This document shows positions 27,317-36,794 of a stretch of DNA of 64,000 nucleotides, piece after piece (the first letter of the stretch is position 1; the number at the start of each line of letters is the position of its first letter). The notes below the pieces were generated by a model. That model saw nothing but the letters and a program-made list of their open reading frames with translations. It did not search any database and was not told where the DNA came from. The translations under genes and the position numbers were made by a program. The DNA lies in the NCBI GenBank assembly GCA_030041515.1, contig JASHNS010000092.1, forward strand, positions 1-64,000, in the 5' to 3' direction. The DNA comes from Acidobacteriaceae bacterium. GTDB taxonomy: Bacteria; Acidobacteriota; Terriglobia; Terriglobales; Acidobacteriaceae.

Positions 27317-29008
27317 TTGGCGATTGACGACAAATACGAACAGGATATTCAGAAGCTCATCGATACGGGCAAGGAAAAGGGCTATCTGACCTACAACGAG
27401 GTCAATGACCTGATCCCGGGTGACGTAAACTCGCCCGACGACCTCGATGACCTTATTACGACCATCGGCACGCAGGGCATCGACATTCTGGAGGGCGGCC
27501 CGAAGATCGCCGGCGGCGAGCGCGAGGAGTTTGAGGGCGAGGAAGGGGAAGACGTCGAGCTGGACCTGACGCCGGGGACGCTCGAAAAGACCAACGACCC
27601 GGTTCGCATGTATCTGCGCGAGATGGGCACGGTGCCGCTGCTGACGCGTGAAGGCGAAGTGGAGATCGCGCGGCGCATCGAGCGCGGGCAGATGCGCGTG
27701 ATGAAGGCCATCTCCCGATCGCCTGTGGTGATTCACGAGATTGTCGCGCTGGGGGAGGATCTGCGGCGCGGCGTGCGCAATATCAAGGAAGTCGTCATCT
27801 TCGACGACGAGGAGCTGACCGAAGAGGTGGTGCAGGCGCGCGTTCGCCAGACGGTCGGCAAAGTCGACACGCTGGTGAAGCACCAGAAAAAGGCTCAGCA
27901 GTTCGACGAGAAGCTGGCCACGGTCAACCAGAAGGCCAAACCCAGAGAACACCGCAAGCTGCGCTGGGGCATCGCGCGCGAGAAGGTGCTCGTTTCGCGC
28001 ATTGTCCGCGAGCTGAAGTACACCAATCAGGAACGCAAGCGCCTGCTCGACAAGGTCAACAAGACCGTCGAGGCCATGCGCACCCTCGAGCGGCAGATCC
28101 GCTCGCTCGACCAGAAGTGGGAAGCGTCGCGCTCCGAAGAGCTGAAAAAGGAGTACCGGCGCCAGCAGAAGAACTGCAAAACGGATCTGGAGAAACTGGA
28201 AGAGGAAGCGGGCGTTTCCATCGCCGAGCTCAAGCGCACGCAGCGCGAGATGATCCAGGGCGATATGGACGCGGAGCAGGCGAAGCGCGAGCTGATCGAA
28301 GCCAACCTGCGTCTGGTGGTCTCCATCGCCAAGAAGTACACGAACCGCGGGCTGCAGTTCCTCGATCTGATTCAGGAAGGCAACATCGGCCTGATGAAGG
28401 CGGTGGACAAATTCGAGTACCGCCGCGGTTACAAATTCTCGACCTATGCCACCTGGTGGATCCGGCAGGCCATCACGCGCGCCATCGCGGACCAGGCCCG
28501 CACGATCCGCATCCCGGTGCACATGATCGAGACCATCAATAAGCTCATCCGCACCTCGCGCCAGCTGGTGCAGGAGCTGGGCCGCGAGCCTACTTCGGAG
28601 GAGATCGCGCGGCGCATGGATATTCCTGTGGCCAAGGTCCGCAAGGTGCTGAAGATTGCCCAGGAGCCCATCTCGCTGGAAACCCCGATCGGCGAAGAGG
28701 AAGACTCGCACCTGGGCGACTTCATCGAAGACCGCCAGGCGGTCTCGCCCTCGGACGCGGTGATCAGCGTGAACCTGAAGGAGTACACCTCTCAGGTGCT
28801 GCGCACCCTGACTCCGCGCGAGGAGCGCGTGGTCAAGATGCGCTTCGGCCTCGAGGACGGCTCTGAGCACACGCTGGAAGAGGTTGGGCAGAGCTTCCAG
28901 GTCACGCGCGAGCGCATCCGCCAGATTGAAGCCAAGGCGCTGCGCAAGCTGCGTCATCCGTCGCGTTCGCGCAAACTGCGGGCGTTCGTGGACGCGGTCC
29001 ACGAATAG
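27317..29008 (+). CDS. rpoD: primary RNA polymerase sigma factor (sigma-70)
   Basis: Housekeeping sigma factor, 563 residues. Region 1.1 (residues 5-35, [19 protein letters not shown]) is followed by an acidic linker, region 1.2 ([22 protein letters not shown]), a long non-conserved helical segment, region 2 ([19 protein letters not shown] ... [17 protein letters not shown]), region 3 and region 4.2 with [20 protein letters not shown]. The start is TTG at 27317 with GGGGGAG eight bases upstream. dnaG lies nearby on the opposite strand, so the usual dnaG-rpoD operon is split. Confidence 0.97.
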   Translation: MAIDDKYEQDIQKLIDTGKEKGYLTYNEVNDLIPGDVNSPDDLDDLITTIGTQGIDILEGGPKIAGGEREEFEGEEGEDVELDLTPGTLEKTNDPVRMYLREMGTVPLLTREGEVEIARRIERGQMRVMKAISRSPVVIHEIVALGEDLRRGVRNIKEVVIFDDEELTEEVVQARVRQTVGKVDTLVKHQKKAQQFDEKLATVNQKAKPREHRKLRWGIAREKVLVSRIVRELKYTNQERKRLLDKVNKTVEAMRTLERQIRSLDQKWEASRSEELKKEYRRQQKNCKTDLEKLEEEAGVSIAELKRTQREMIQGDMDAEQAKRELIEANLRLVVSIAKKYTNRGLQFLDLIQEGNIGLMKAVDKFEYRRGYKFSTYATWWIRQAITRAIADQARTIRIPVHMIETINKLIRTSRQLVQELGREPTSEEIARRMDIPVAKVRKVLKIAQEPISLETPIGEEEDSHLGDFIEDRQAVSPSDAVISVNLKEYTSQVLRTLTPREERVVKMRFGLEDGSEHTLEEVGQSFQVTRERIRQIEAKALRKLRHPSRSRKLRAFVDAVHE

Positions 29009-29234
29009 TTACCTCCGGCCCTGGAGACGAGCGCGAATCCACTTCGCCTCGTTTCCGCGCGGCCGGGTCAGCGAATTCAGCGTAAAACTCCGCATTACTA
29101 TTGGTTAGGCCCCAGTGGGTTGTTACCCGGGGTTCCCTCCAAAGTGTCATTGTTCCGGTTCCATCTTTGAGCAACAGTAAGCCCATTGCGGTATTGACTT
29201 TTCAGCGTCGATTGCGCGCTGGGAGGATTCCAAC

Positions 29235-29447
29235 TTGCCTGCTTTGGAAATCGATCTCGCTCCTGTTGCAGCGGCCGAAGCCTGCGCCTGGCGTTACATA
29301 GCTCGCTCTGAACGCACCAGCGCCGGCGCGTCGCCTCGTACCCGCGGCGGTTGCATTCGCGGCTTTATCTTTGCTTTGGCGATTGAAGCCGTAAGCGTCG
29401 CGACCGTCTGGGCGTTGTTCTTCGGCTTTCACTCACTCCAGCGTTGA
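29235..29447 (+). CDS. small single-span membrane protein, hypothetical
   Basis: A 70-residue frame starting at a TTG with GGGAGGA eight bases upstream. The C-terminal third is one hydrophobic helix (GFIFALAIEAVSVATVWALF) preceded by a basic stretch. No family is recognised. The ribosome site and the position in an otherwise empty gap after rpoD favour a real gene. Confidence 0.5.
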   Translation: MPALEIDLAPVAAAEACAWRYIARSERTSAGASPRTRGGCIRGFIFALAIEAVSVATVWALFFGFHSLQR

Positions 29448-29504
29448 TTGCGGCCCTCACCCATTGTCCGCGCTGCAGCGTTGCCCGGGCAGCGGCTCCT
29501 GTCG

Positions 29505-32500
29505 TCACTCGACATCCAGGTTCAGTGCCACGCTGTGCGTAATATTCGATGTCGCACCCTTCACGGTCAGAACATAGTTGCCGCTGGGGGTTGTGTTTTG
29601 TCCAGAACCACCCCCGCCTCCGCCTGATCCACCGCTGGCCGAAACGCCGCAGCCCGTCGGCGCCAGCAGAATCGCGGCCAGCAGCACGGCCAACCCGGAC
29701 CAGCGCCTGCGGCGCCCGCCCGCGAGCCAAAGGGGAAGCAGCATGGCCAGCAATGGGCCGGCAAGGTTCGGCGGCTTTGGACGGTTGTGCCGGAGCGCCG
29801 AGGCCGGCGCCACGCCCGTCGCGACGCAGACGTTCGCGGTGGAAGCGTTCAGTCCGTTCAGCGTCAGGCTGGCGGTGGTCGCCGCTGGACAAGCGCCATT
29901 CTGCGCAGACCCGAAGGTGCAGGCCGCGTTCTGCGGAGCGCCGCTGCACGTCAGCGTGACCGTCCCTGTGATTCCGCCCAGCGCGGCCAGTTGCAATGTG
30001 TAGTTTGCGGTCTGCCCGCTCACCACGACCGCCGAGGATGATCCGCTGACCGCCAGGCTGAAGTCCTGCGTCGCTCCTGAAAGCTCAACCGCCAGGGGCC
30101 GGGTCAGATTGCCTGAGCTCACGGTGAGAGTGCCGGTCACCGCGCCCGGGGCGGCGGGAGCCGTGAACGCGATGCCGATCTGGCACGCCGATCCTGTGTT
30201 CAACGTTGCCGGACAATTATTGCCGGCAATGGAAAAATTCGCCGTGATGGATGCGGCCAGGCTCGTGAGGGCCGTTCCTCCGCTGTTCGTCACCGTGACC
30301 GTTTGCGCGCTGCTCGTGGTTCCGGCTGCATAGCCGCCAAAGCTGATCGACCCGGGCTCGGCCGAAACTCCAGGGGGGGCCAGGCCGGTTCCCGTCAGGT
30401 CGACGGACTGGTTGCGGAGTGCATCGGTCACGGTGAGCGTGCCGTTCTCCGCGCCTGTCAGCGTCGGCACATAAGTCACCGCGATCGCGCAGCTTCCATG
30501 CCCCTGCAGTTGCGAGCCACAGTTGTTCAGGGCGCTGAAATCGCCGCTCACGGCCACCGAAATCCCCGTGAGCGCCAGATCGCCGCTGTTGGTCAGCGTG
30601 AGGACCTGGGCCGCGCTCACCGTCCCAATCTGCTGGGGTGCGAATGCCAGGGCCAGCGGCGACAGCGTGTCCGTTGCCGGCGCCTGGCCCGTGCCGCTGA
30701 GTTGAGCGGTCTGCGAGCCCAGCGAATCTGCGATGGTCAGAGTTCCGCTGCGCGTTCCTGAACCCGCCGGCGCAAAGACGATGGACAGCGTGCAACTCGT
30801 ATCGGTCGCGAGCGAGGCTGCGCAGGTGTTTCCCACGATGGCAAAGTCGCCGCTCACCGCTTCGCTGGACAGGGAGGCAGACGTGCCGCCCGTGTTCGCC
30901 ACGGTGATCGTTTGCGCCGCCGACTGCGCGCCGACGTTCGTCAACGGAAATGTCAAAGATGATGGCGTGAGCACCACATCGGCCGGCGCCAGTCCCGTGC
31001 CGTTCAGGGCCGCGGTCAACTGGCCTCCGCTCACGTTCGCGTCGACGGTGAGCGTTCCCTGTTCCGCTCCCGTTTGCGTGGGATTGAACGTGACGTGGAT
31101 GCTGCAGGTCCCCTCGGCCCCGATCGATTGCCCTGCGCAGGTGTCGGTTTCGCTGAAGTCGCCCGCAATCGTGATGCTGGAGATATTCAGGTTGAGGCGC
31201 CCGGTATTGCTGACCTGGATCAGCTGCGGAGCGCTGGCGGTCTGCACCTGCTGTGGAGAAAAGCTCAGCGACGGGGGAGAGAGAGCGGCGGTGGTCGTCG
31301 TCACGCCGGCTGTGGCCAGATTCGCCTGCCAGATGCCGCGGCCGTAGGTGGCGGCCCGGAGCACCTGCGCGCCGTTGCCGAAATAAACCATCAGCGCGAC
31401 CGGCGGCGCATTGGGCAATCCGCTGCCGTACACATTCCAGCAGGGCAAACCGGGAATCGCGCAGGTGCTGACATTCTGCGTGATGTAGACACCCGTGTCA
31501 GTGGCCACATACACGATGTTCGCGTCATTCGGGTCGACGACGATGCTGTTGGCCGGCGCATTGGGAAGGTTCGAGGAGATGTCGCTCCAGTGCGCGCCTG
31601 CATCGGTCGAGCGATAGACGAGCGGCTCCTCCAGCAGGGCGCTGCCGTAGCCCTGCACAGTCACGTAGACCGTTTGGCCGGTGGCGTCGTGAGGGTCAGC
31701 GTAGACGCTCGAGATGTCGTATTCGCCAGGATCGAACTGCGCGTTCGTATCGTTGGTTACCGGCGACGCATAGTCGTCCGTCCAGGTGGTATTCGCCGCC
31801 AGGGAGTCGAGATTCACGGCAGCGGTGAAGACGTGGCCCGGAGTCAGGCCGCCTCCGTCGAGGACGCCGGCCATGCCTGTGTACAGCTGCTCTTCCTCTG
31901 GGTCGGTCGTGTCCGCAGTGTTCGCTGCAGCGGCGAGCGAACGAATCTCCGCGTTGCCGTTGCAGAAAGAGGTGGTCTGGTCGCCATCCAGAATTCCGCT
32001 CAGCAGGCTGTCCGTCCCCCAGCTCCCTCCGTTCGCGGAGCCGCGCCATACCCGGCAGGTGCCCAGAATCAGGTATTCCGGCATGCGCGGATCGATGAGC
32101 CAGGGCGCCGGGATGGTTTGCACGTCATTCTCAACCTGCGCTTCGCCGATGACGACATTCCCGAAGCGGGCAAGGTTGCAGCTGAGGCCATCCGAGCACT
32201 GGTTGATGCCCACGCCGAACTCCGACGTGGCATACCAGTTCTCTGAGTTCTGGGGATCGATGGCCACGACATTGCTTTCGCCGTCGAGCACCTGGTTCCA
32301 GACCTGGTCATTTTCCTCCGGAGCCGCCGTGCCCAGCGCGCCGAGCGCGGCCAGCCAGGTGTCCGGATTGTTCGGGTCCTCACTGAAGCTTTCCACCTCG
32401 GCCAGCGAGCCGAGTGCTCCGTTCAGGTTCTGGAAATGATTCGCGTCGTCCGCCAAACACACCGTCTGCTGCTGATTCACCGCGTCGGTCGTGCGCCACA

Positions 32501-34025
32501 GGCCACCGTCGTTGCCAAAGAACATCAGCCCGCTTGCGCCAAAGGTGGTTTCCATCGCGTGCTGGGCCGGCGCCACCTGCGCCGCAGCGCAGGTCTGCGT
32601 GTTGGTGGTATTCCTCCACACGCAGCTATTGGCCAGGCTGCATTTGAAGATGTCCGTGGTTCCCGCGAAGAGCAGCGTATCTTGCTGCGAGGGAACCGCC
32701 GCGAGAGTCAGGTTGTAATCGCCCGAGGCGATGGTGCCGTCGCTCGCATCGATCGCCTGATCGGCGATCTGGTTGGCGAAGTCGACCGATGGCGAGGCGC
32801 ATGCTCCTGAAGTGAGGTTGCAGGCGTCCCGCCACAGGCCCTGATCCAGGTTGTTGACATCCACGGTGAGCGCGAAGAGATCGCCTGTGGCCGGCTGCAC
32901 CGCCAGGGCACCGCGAAAGATCGGACAAGCGGGAGAAGCGGGCAGACCGGCGTTGGCGGGGCAGAGCGCCGTCGTCAGATTCGCGCCGGGCTGGTTGTCG
33001 AGGCGCGTCCAGGTGATGCCGTCACTCGATGCGTAGTAGCCGTGATAGCGAACGGCGGCGTAGAAACTTTGCCGGTAAGGGTTCCAAACAACGGCGGTTG
33101 CGGGATTGCTGCCCACGACGGAGCTGCTCGGGCCCTCCACGACCGTGCTCCCATCCTCGATGATCGCCAGATTCCAGGTCGCTCCGGCGTCCTGGGAGTA
33201 GTAGAGCCCCTGATTGCTGTTCGTATCGGCTCCGGTCACGCCGAGCAACGCGCCGTACGCCGATTGGCTGACCGCGGCGACCACTTCGTTTGGATTCGTT
33301 GTGCTCCAGGCGAATTCCGCGATCGCGTTGCCCAGAAAGCTGAACGTTCGTCCGGTGCCGGACGAACCGCTGCCGGCTGTGGTGATCAACGTCCAGGTAG
33401 TTCCGCCGTCCGTGGAACGCAGGATGCCCGCGCCATACCAGGAGTCAGTGGCATCATTCGGGTCGCCCGTGCCGGCCAGCACCACGCCGGTACCGCCGGG
33501 CTGCACGGTGACGGCCCCGATGCTCAGCGAAGTGAGCGCGGCCGGCGAGAACGCGCTCAGATTGTCGGTGAGCGGCTGAAATACGGGCGTGGAGCCAGCT
33601 GCCGCGGTGGACTTCCACACGCCGCCGCCTGTCGTTCCCACATAGAGCGTATTTCCTGTTGAGTCCGATGGGTCGGCGCCCAGGCTGGTAACGCGCCCCG
33701 TCACCAGGCCCCACGCCGCGGTGCTCACCTGGGCCGGGCCGACCGCCTGCCAGGAGACGGGGGCGGACGTGTCCTGCGCGCGCACCAGGGCTGCATGCTG
33801 CGCGCGAGCCTGCAGCAGAATCGCCGCCGGAGTTGGACCTCCGTGCCGTCCCACTCCGCGCTTTGCCAGGAACCGCTCCGCGCGCTGCCGGGCGGACTGG
33901 GCGGAAAACGCCGGACCCGCCTTCGCCGTCGGGGGCATTGTCTGGCTCCGAGCCAGGGGATTCGCCAGCAACTCCGCACAGACGAACGCGGCAGACGCAA
34001 GAGCGATCCTGACAGGAAGCTTCAC
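29505..34025 (-). CDS. very large secreted BNR/sortilin-like protein with choice-of-anchor D repeats
   Basis: A 1506-residue surface protein. A signal peptide (KLPVRIALASAAFVCAELLA) follows the GTG start at 34025; the frame is open to a GTG at 34091 but that start has no ribosome site. Residues up to about 940 are sialidase/BNR-like, with repeats such as GILRSTDGGTTWTLI, GLYYSQDAGATWNLAI and VDPNDANIVYVATDTGVYI. Four choice-of-anchor D (ASH-like) domains follow, each with LSPxSLxF...VxVxNTGxxxL...C...G and ending in GTLTV...L.GTG. The C-terminus has a membrane span, an LAPTGCG segment and a Gly/Ser-rich tail. Likely exported and cell-surface attached; the ligand is unknown. Confidence 0.82.
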   Translation of the reverse strand: MKLPVRIALASAAFVCAELLANPLARSQTMPPTAKAGPAFSAQSARQRAERFLAKRGVGRHGGPTPAAILLQARAQHAALVRAQDTSAPVSWQAVGPAQVSTAAWGLVTGRVTSLGADPSDSTGNTLYVGTTGGGVWKSTAAAGSTPVFQPLTDNLSAFSPAALTSLSIGAVTVQPGGTGVVLAGTGDPNDATDSWYGAGILRSTDGGTTWTLITTAGSGSSGTGRTFSFLGNAIAEFAWSTTNPNEVVAAVSQSAYGALLGVTGADTNSNQGLYYSQDAGATWNLAIIEDGSTVVEGPSSSVVGSNPATAVVWNPYRQSFYAAVRYHGYYASSDGITWTRLDNQPGANLTTALCPANAGLPASPACPIFRGALAVQPATGDLFALTVDVNNLDQGLWRDACNLTSGACASPSVDFANQIADQAIDASDGTIASGDYNLTLAAVPSQQDTLLFAGTTDIFKCSLANSCVWRNTTNTQTCAAAQVAPAQHAMETTFGASGLMFFGNDGGLWRTTDAVNQQQTVCLADDANHFQNLNGALGSLAEVESFSEDPNNPDTWLAALGALGTAAPEENDQVWNQVLDGESNVVAIDPQNSENWYATSEFGVGINQCSDGLSCNLARFGNVVIGEAQVENDVQTIPAPWLIDPRMPEYLILGTCRVWRGSANGGSWGTDSLLSGILDGDQTTSFCNGNAEIRSLAAAANTADTTDPEEEQLYTGMAGVLDGGGLTPGHVFTAAVNLDSLAANTTWTDDYASPVTNDTNAQFDPGEYDISSVYADPHDATGQTVYVTVQGYGSALLEEPLVYRSTDAGAHWSDISSNLPNAPANSIVVDPNDANIVYVATDTGVYITQNVSTCAIPGLPCWNVYGSGLPNAPPVALMVYFGNGAQVLRAATYGRGIWQANLATAGVTTTTAALSPPSLSFSPQQVQTASAPQLIQVSNTGRLNLNISSITIAGDFSETDTCAGQSIGAEGTCSIHVTFNPTQTGAEQGTLTVDANVSGGQLTAALNGTGLAPADVVLTPSSLTFPLTNVGAQSAAQTITVANTGGTSASLSSEAVSGDFAIVGNTCAASLATDTSCTLSIVFAPAGSGTRSGTLTIADSLGSQTAQLSGTGQAPATDTLSPLALAFAPQQIGTVSAAQVLTLTNSGDLALTGISVAVSGDFSALNNCGSQLQGHGSCAIAVTYVPTLTGAENGTLTVTDALRNQSVDLTGTGLAPPGVSAEPGSISFGGYAAGTTSSAQTVTVTNSGGTALTSLAASITANFSIAGNNCPATLNTGSACQIGIAFTAPAAPGAVTGTLTVSSGNLTRPLAVELSGATQDFSLAVSGSSSAVVVSGQTANYTLQLAALGGITGTVTLTCSGAPQNAACTFGSAQNGACPAATTASLTLNGLNASTANVCVATGVAPASALRHNRPKPPNLAGPLLAMLLPLWLAGGRRRRWSGLAVLLAAILLAPTGCGVSASGGSGGGGGGSGQNTTPSGNYVLTVKGATSNITHSVALNLDVE

Positions 34026-34215
34026 GGGCGGGCCCACTCCGGCAACGGACGGAATGGCTTGATTATTCAATCGCGCTGCGGGCAGCAGCACGTTACTTTG
34101 GTCAGGAGAAGATGCCGCTCGTACCGAAAAAGGAAGGGGATACCGAATCGGGACGGCGCATTGCCGCTATCTCAGCTCGCGCCGGCGACGGAGGCGCGTC
34201 ACCGTTCGCGGGTGA

Positions 34216-34389
34216 TCATCCATGCCGGAAGAATCTGAGGTAGAAGGCCAAAAACACCACGACCATGCCGATGTTCACCAGCAGCCGTGGCCAGAATCGG
34301 CCCCGAAAGAACAGGATGTCCACGGCGACGATCACGGCGATCATTGCAACGATATAAACCACCGCGGCCGGCGATATCTGTCTTCCCAT
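34216..34389 (-). CDS. 57-residue two-span membrane protein
   Basis: Small gene with GGGGGAG six bases ahead of an ATG. The product starts MGRQISPAAVVYIVAMIAV and has two hydrophobic helices (VVYIVAMIAVIVAVDILFF and LLVNIGMVVVFLAFYL) separated by a basic loop RGRFWPR. It lies 40 bases beyond the sufT stop on the same strand, so it may be the last member of the suf operon. No family is recognised. Confidence 0.65.
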   Translation of the reverse strand: MGRQISPAAVVYIVAMIAVIVAVDILFFRGRFWPRLLVNIGMVVVFLAFYLRFFRHG

Positions 34390-34429
34390 TGCACTCCCCC
34401 GCTGGTCCTGGTTGTGCCGCCAGGGCCGA

Positions 34430-35011
34430 TCAGCGCAAAATTGGAAACGCGCCGCCGGACGGCCCGGCGTAATCGAGGTCGAAGCCGAGTTGCAGCTTCG
34501 CTGCTTCCGTCATGCGCGCCGGCGACCAGGGCGGATCGAAGACCACCTGCACGCGCACATCTTTCACTTCGGGCAGGCGGCGCAGCTTCTGTTCCACGTC
34601 GGCCTTGAGTACGTCGGACATGCCGCAGCCCGGCGCGGTGAGCGACATCCGCACGTCGATTTTCCTGCCGCCGCCTTCGGCCTCGGCGATGTCGCAGGCG
34701 TAGATCAGGCCGAGGTCGACAATGTTCACCGGAATTTCGGGATCGTAGACGGTCTTGAGCTGATCCCAGACCATGCGCTCGCTGAAGGTCGCGGGCGCGT
34801 GCTGCTCCGCTTCCACGCTGGCGCCGAGCGCGTCGGCGTCCTTCGCCTCAATACGATAGAGCGCGCCCTGCGCCGAAACCGTGTAGCTCCCGCCCATGGC
34901 CTGCGTGATGCGCACCGACGTGCCGGCGGACAGAACCACTTTGGTCCCCGCCGGGATGGCAATGGCGGAGCAGTCGCGCTTCAGAGTGACGGTTTGGTTG
35001 GTGATGATCAT
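34430..35011 (-). CDS. sufT: Fe-S cluster assembly factor SufT (DUF59/MIP18 family)
   Basis: A 193-residue maturation factor of the SUF pathway. The N-terminal SufT-specific part (TNQTVTLKRDCSAIAIPAGT, residues 4-60) precedes a MIP18/DUF59 domain with VYDPEIPVNIVDLGLIY and the conserved LTAPGCGMSDVL, whose Cys is functionally important in the family. The start MIITNQTV is at 35011; a longer open frame reads through a hairpin repeat. It sits at the end of sufBCDSU. Confidence 0.9.
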   Translation of the reverse strand: MIITNQTVTLKRDCSAIAIPAGTKVVLSAGTSVRITQAMGGSYTVSAQGALYRIEAKDADALGASVEAEQHAPATFSERMVWDQLKTVYDPEIPVNIVDLGLIYACDIAEAEGGGRKIDVRMSLTAPGCGMSDVLKADVEQKLRRLPEVKDVRVQVVFDPPWSPARMTEAAKLQLGFDLDYAGPSGGAFPILR

Positions 35012-35028
35012 GAGGCAGCCAGAAGCCA

Positions 35029-35077
35029 GAAGCCGGAAGCCCGTAGCGCCAGCCAACATGCTGACGCTACCGGCTTC
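35029..35077. repeat. imperfect hairpin between sufU and sufT
   Basis: GAAGCCG (35029-35035) pairs with CGGCTTC (35071-35077), and inside it GTAGCG (35043-35048) pairs with CGCTAC (35065-35070). It fills most of the 77-base sufU-sufT gap and is preceded by short AGAAGCC direct repeats. It could limit sufT expression or protect the upstream message; it may also be only a repeat copy. Confidence 0.55.
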
Positions 35078-35088
35078 AGGCTCTCGGC

Positions 35089-35535
35089 TTATTCCGTTGA
35101 CACCTTCTCCTGCTTGCCTTCGAGCGCCGCCTCCAGCGTGTGCCATGCCAGGCTCGCGCACTTGACGCGCGCCGGAAACTCCGAGACCCCGGAAAAAACC
35201 GCCAGCTTGCCCAGCTCCGCCTGGCTCGCGTGGCCATGGCCCGTCACCAGCTCGTGAAACTGCTGAAAGATCCGGTGCGCATCGGCCTTCGTTTTGCCCT
35301 TCACCATCTGCGTCATCATCGACGCCGACGCTTTCGAGATCGCGCAGCCCGCCCCCTGGAAGCCGATGTCCTTCACCACGTCGCCGTCCATCTCCAGATA
35401 GACAGTGAAGCGGTCACCGCAGAGCGGGTTGTAGCCTTCGGCTTTGTGATTCGTATGCGCCGGCTCTTTGTAGTTGCGGGGAGCCTTGCTGTGTTCGAGG
35501 ATCACTTCCTGATAGAGATCGCGCAGCTCCGGCAT
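35089..35535 (-). CDS. sufU: SUF-type Fe-S scaffold / sulfur acceptor SufU
   Basis: A 148-residue NifU-N-like protein that accepts sulfur from SufS. Conserved zinc/sulfur ligands are present: Cys in GYNPLCGDRF, Cys in GAGCAISKASASMM and Cys in RVKCASLAW near the C-terminus. The ATG overlaps the TGA of sufS (TGATG), so translation is coupled. Confidence 0.93.
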   Translation of the reverse strand: MPELRDLYQEVILEHSKAPRNYKEPAHTNHKAEGYNPLCGDRFTVYLEMDGDVVKDIGFQGAGCAISKASASMMTQMVKGKTKADAHRIFQQFHELVTGHGHASQAELGKLAVFSGVSEFPARVKCASLAWHTLEAALEGKQEKVSTE

Positions 35536-36794
35536 CAGGCGAAAACCTCCCGCACCCTGCGGATCCCGCGCGCCAGCGCATCCACTTCCGCCCGCGTGTT
35601 GTACATGGCAAACGACGCCCGCACCGTGGCGGGAACGCCGAAGCGATCCATCACCGGCTGCGCGCAGTGGTGGCCGGTGCGCACGGCGATGCCTTCCTGG
35701 TCGAGGATCGTGCCGATGTCGTGCGGATGCACATCCTCGATCACGAACGAGAGTACGCTGGCTTTTTCTTTCGCCGTGCCGACGATCCGCACGCCCGGCA
35801 GCGCACCCACAACCTGCGTCGCGTACTCGAGCAGCTCGAGCTCATGGGCCGCGATCCGTGCCACGCCCACGTGGGTCATGTACTCGATGGCCGCGCGCCA
35901 GCCAATCACGCCCGCCATGTCCGGCGTGCCCGCCTCGAACTTGTGTGGCACCTTGTTCCAGGTCGTTTTCTCGAAGGTGACGGAGCTGATCATGTCGCCG
36001 CCGCCCTGGTACGGAGGCATCTTTTCGAGCAGCGCTTTCTTCCCGTAAACCGCGCCCACCCCCGTCGGGCCGTACATTTTGTGCGCGGAGAAAGCGTAGA
36101 AATCGGCGTCGAGATCCTGCACGTCAACGGCGATGTGCGGCACAGCCTGGGCGCCATCCACCAGCACCGGAATTCCCTTGGCGTGCGCCAGCGCGATCAT
36201 TTGCTTCACGGGATTGATGGTGCCCAGCGCATTCGACACATGGGAGATCGCCGCCAGCTTTGTCCGCGGACCAAGCAGCTTCCCGTATTCGTCGAGGATC
36301 AGCTCGCCGCGGTCGTTCATCGGCGCCACGCGCAGCTTCGCGCCCTTCTGGTCGCAGAGCATTTGCCAGGGCACGATGTTCGAGTGGTGCTCCATCGCGG
36401 TGATCACCACTTCATCGCCCGCACCCACGTTCGCGCCGCCGTAGCTTTGCGCGACGAGGTTGATCCCCTCGGTCGTCCCGCGCACGAAGACGATCTCGCT
36501 CGCCTCGGCCGCGTTCACAAAGCGCTGCACGGTGCGCCGCGCGTGCTCGAAGTCCTCGGTGGCTTTTTCCGAGAGGAAATGCACGCCGCGGTGGATATTC
36601 GCGTTGCCCTTCTCGTAGTACTCCACAATGGCGTCAATGACCGCCTGCGGCTTCTGCGAGGTCGCGGCGTTGTCCAGATAAACGAGCTGATGGCCGCGTA
36701 CCTGCTGGCGCAGAATCGGAAAATCGGCGCGAATCTTCTCCACGTCGAAGGTTGACTTCCCCGCCGTCTCGGCTGGTGCCAGGGTTGCGCTCAT
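35535..36794 (-). CDS. sufS: cysteine desulfurase SufS
   Basis: PLP enzyme converting cysteine to alanine with transfer of persulfide sulfur. The 419-residue product has YLDNAATSQKP near the N-terminus, ITAMEHHSN, VDGAQAVPH, the PLP lysine in FSAHKMYGPTG and the active-site Cys in VRTGHHCAQP. The start at 36794 overlaps the sufD stop as ATGA with GGAAG upstream; frames open further upstream read sufD in the wrong frame. Confidence 0.95.
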   Translation of the reverse strand: MSATLAPAETAGKSTFDVEKIRADFPILRQQVRGHQLVYLDNAATSQKPQAVIDAIVEYYEKGNANIHRGVHFLSEKATEDFEHARRTVQRFVNAAEASEIVFVRGTTEGINLVAQSYGGANVGAGDEVVITAMEHHSNIVPWQMLCDQKGAKLRVAPMNDRGELILDEYGKLLGPRTKLAAISHVSNALGTINPVKQMIALAHAKGIPVLVDGAQAVPHIAVDVQDLDADFYAFSAHKMYGPTGVGAVYGKKALLEKMPPYQGGGDMISSVTFEKTTWNKVPHKFEAGTPDMAGVIGWRAAIEYMTHVGVARIAAHELELLEYATQVVGALPGVRIVGTAKEKASVLSFVIEDVHPHDIGTILDQEGIAVRTGHHCAQPVMDRFGVPATVRASFAMYNTRAEVDALARGIRRVREVFA

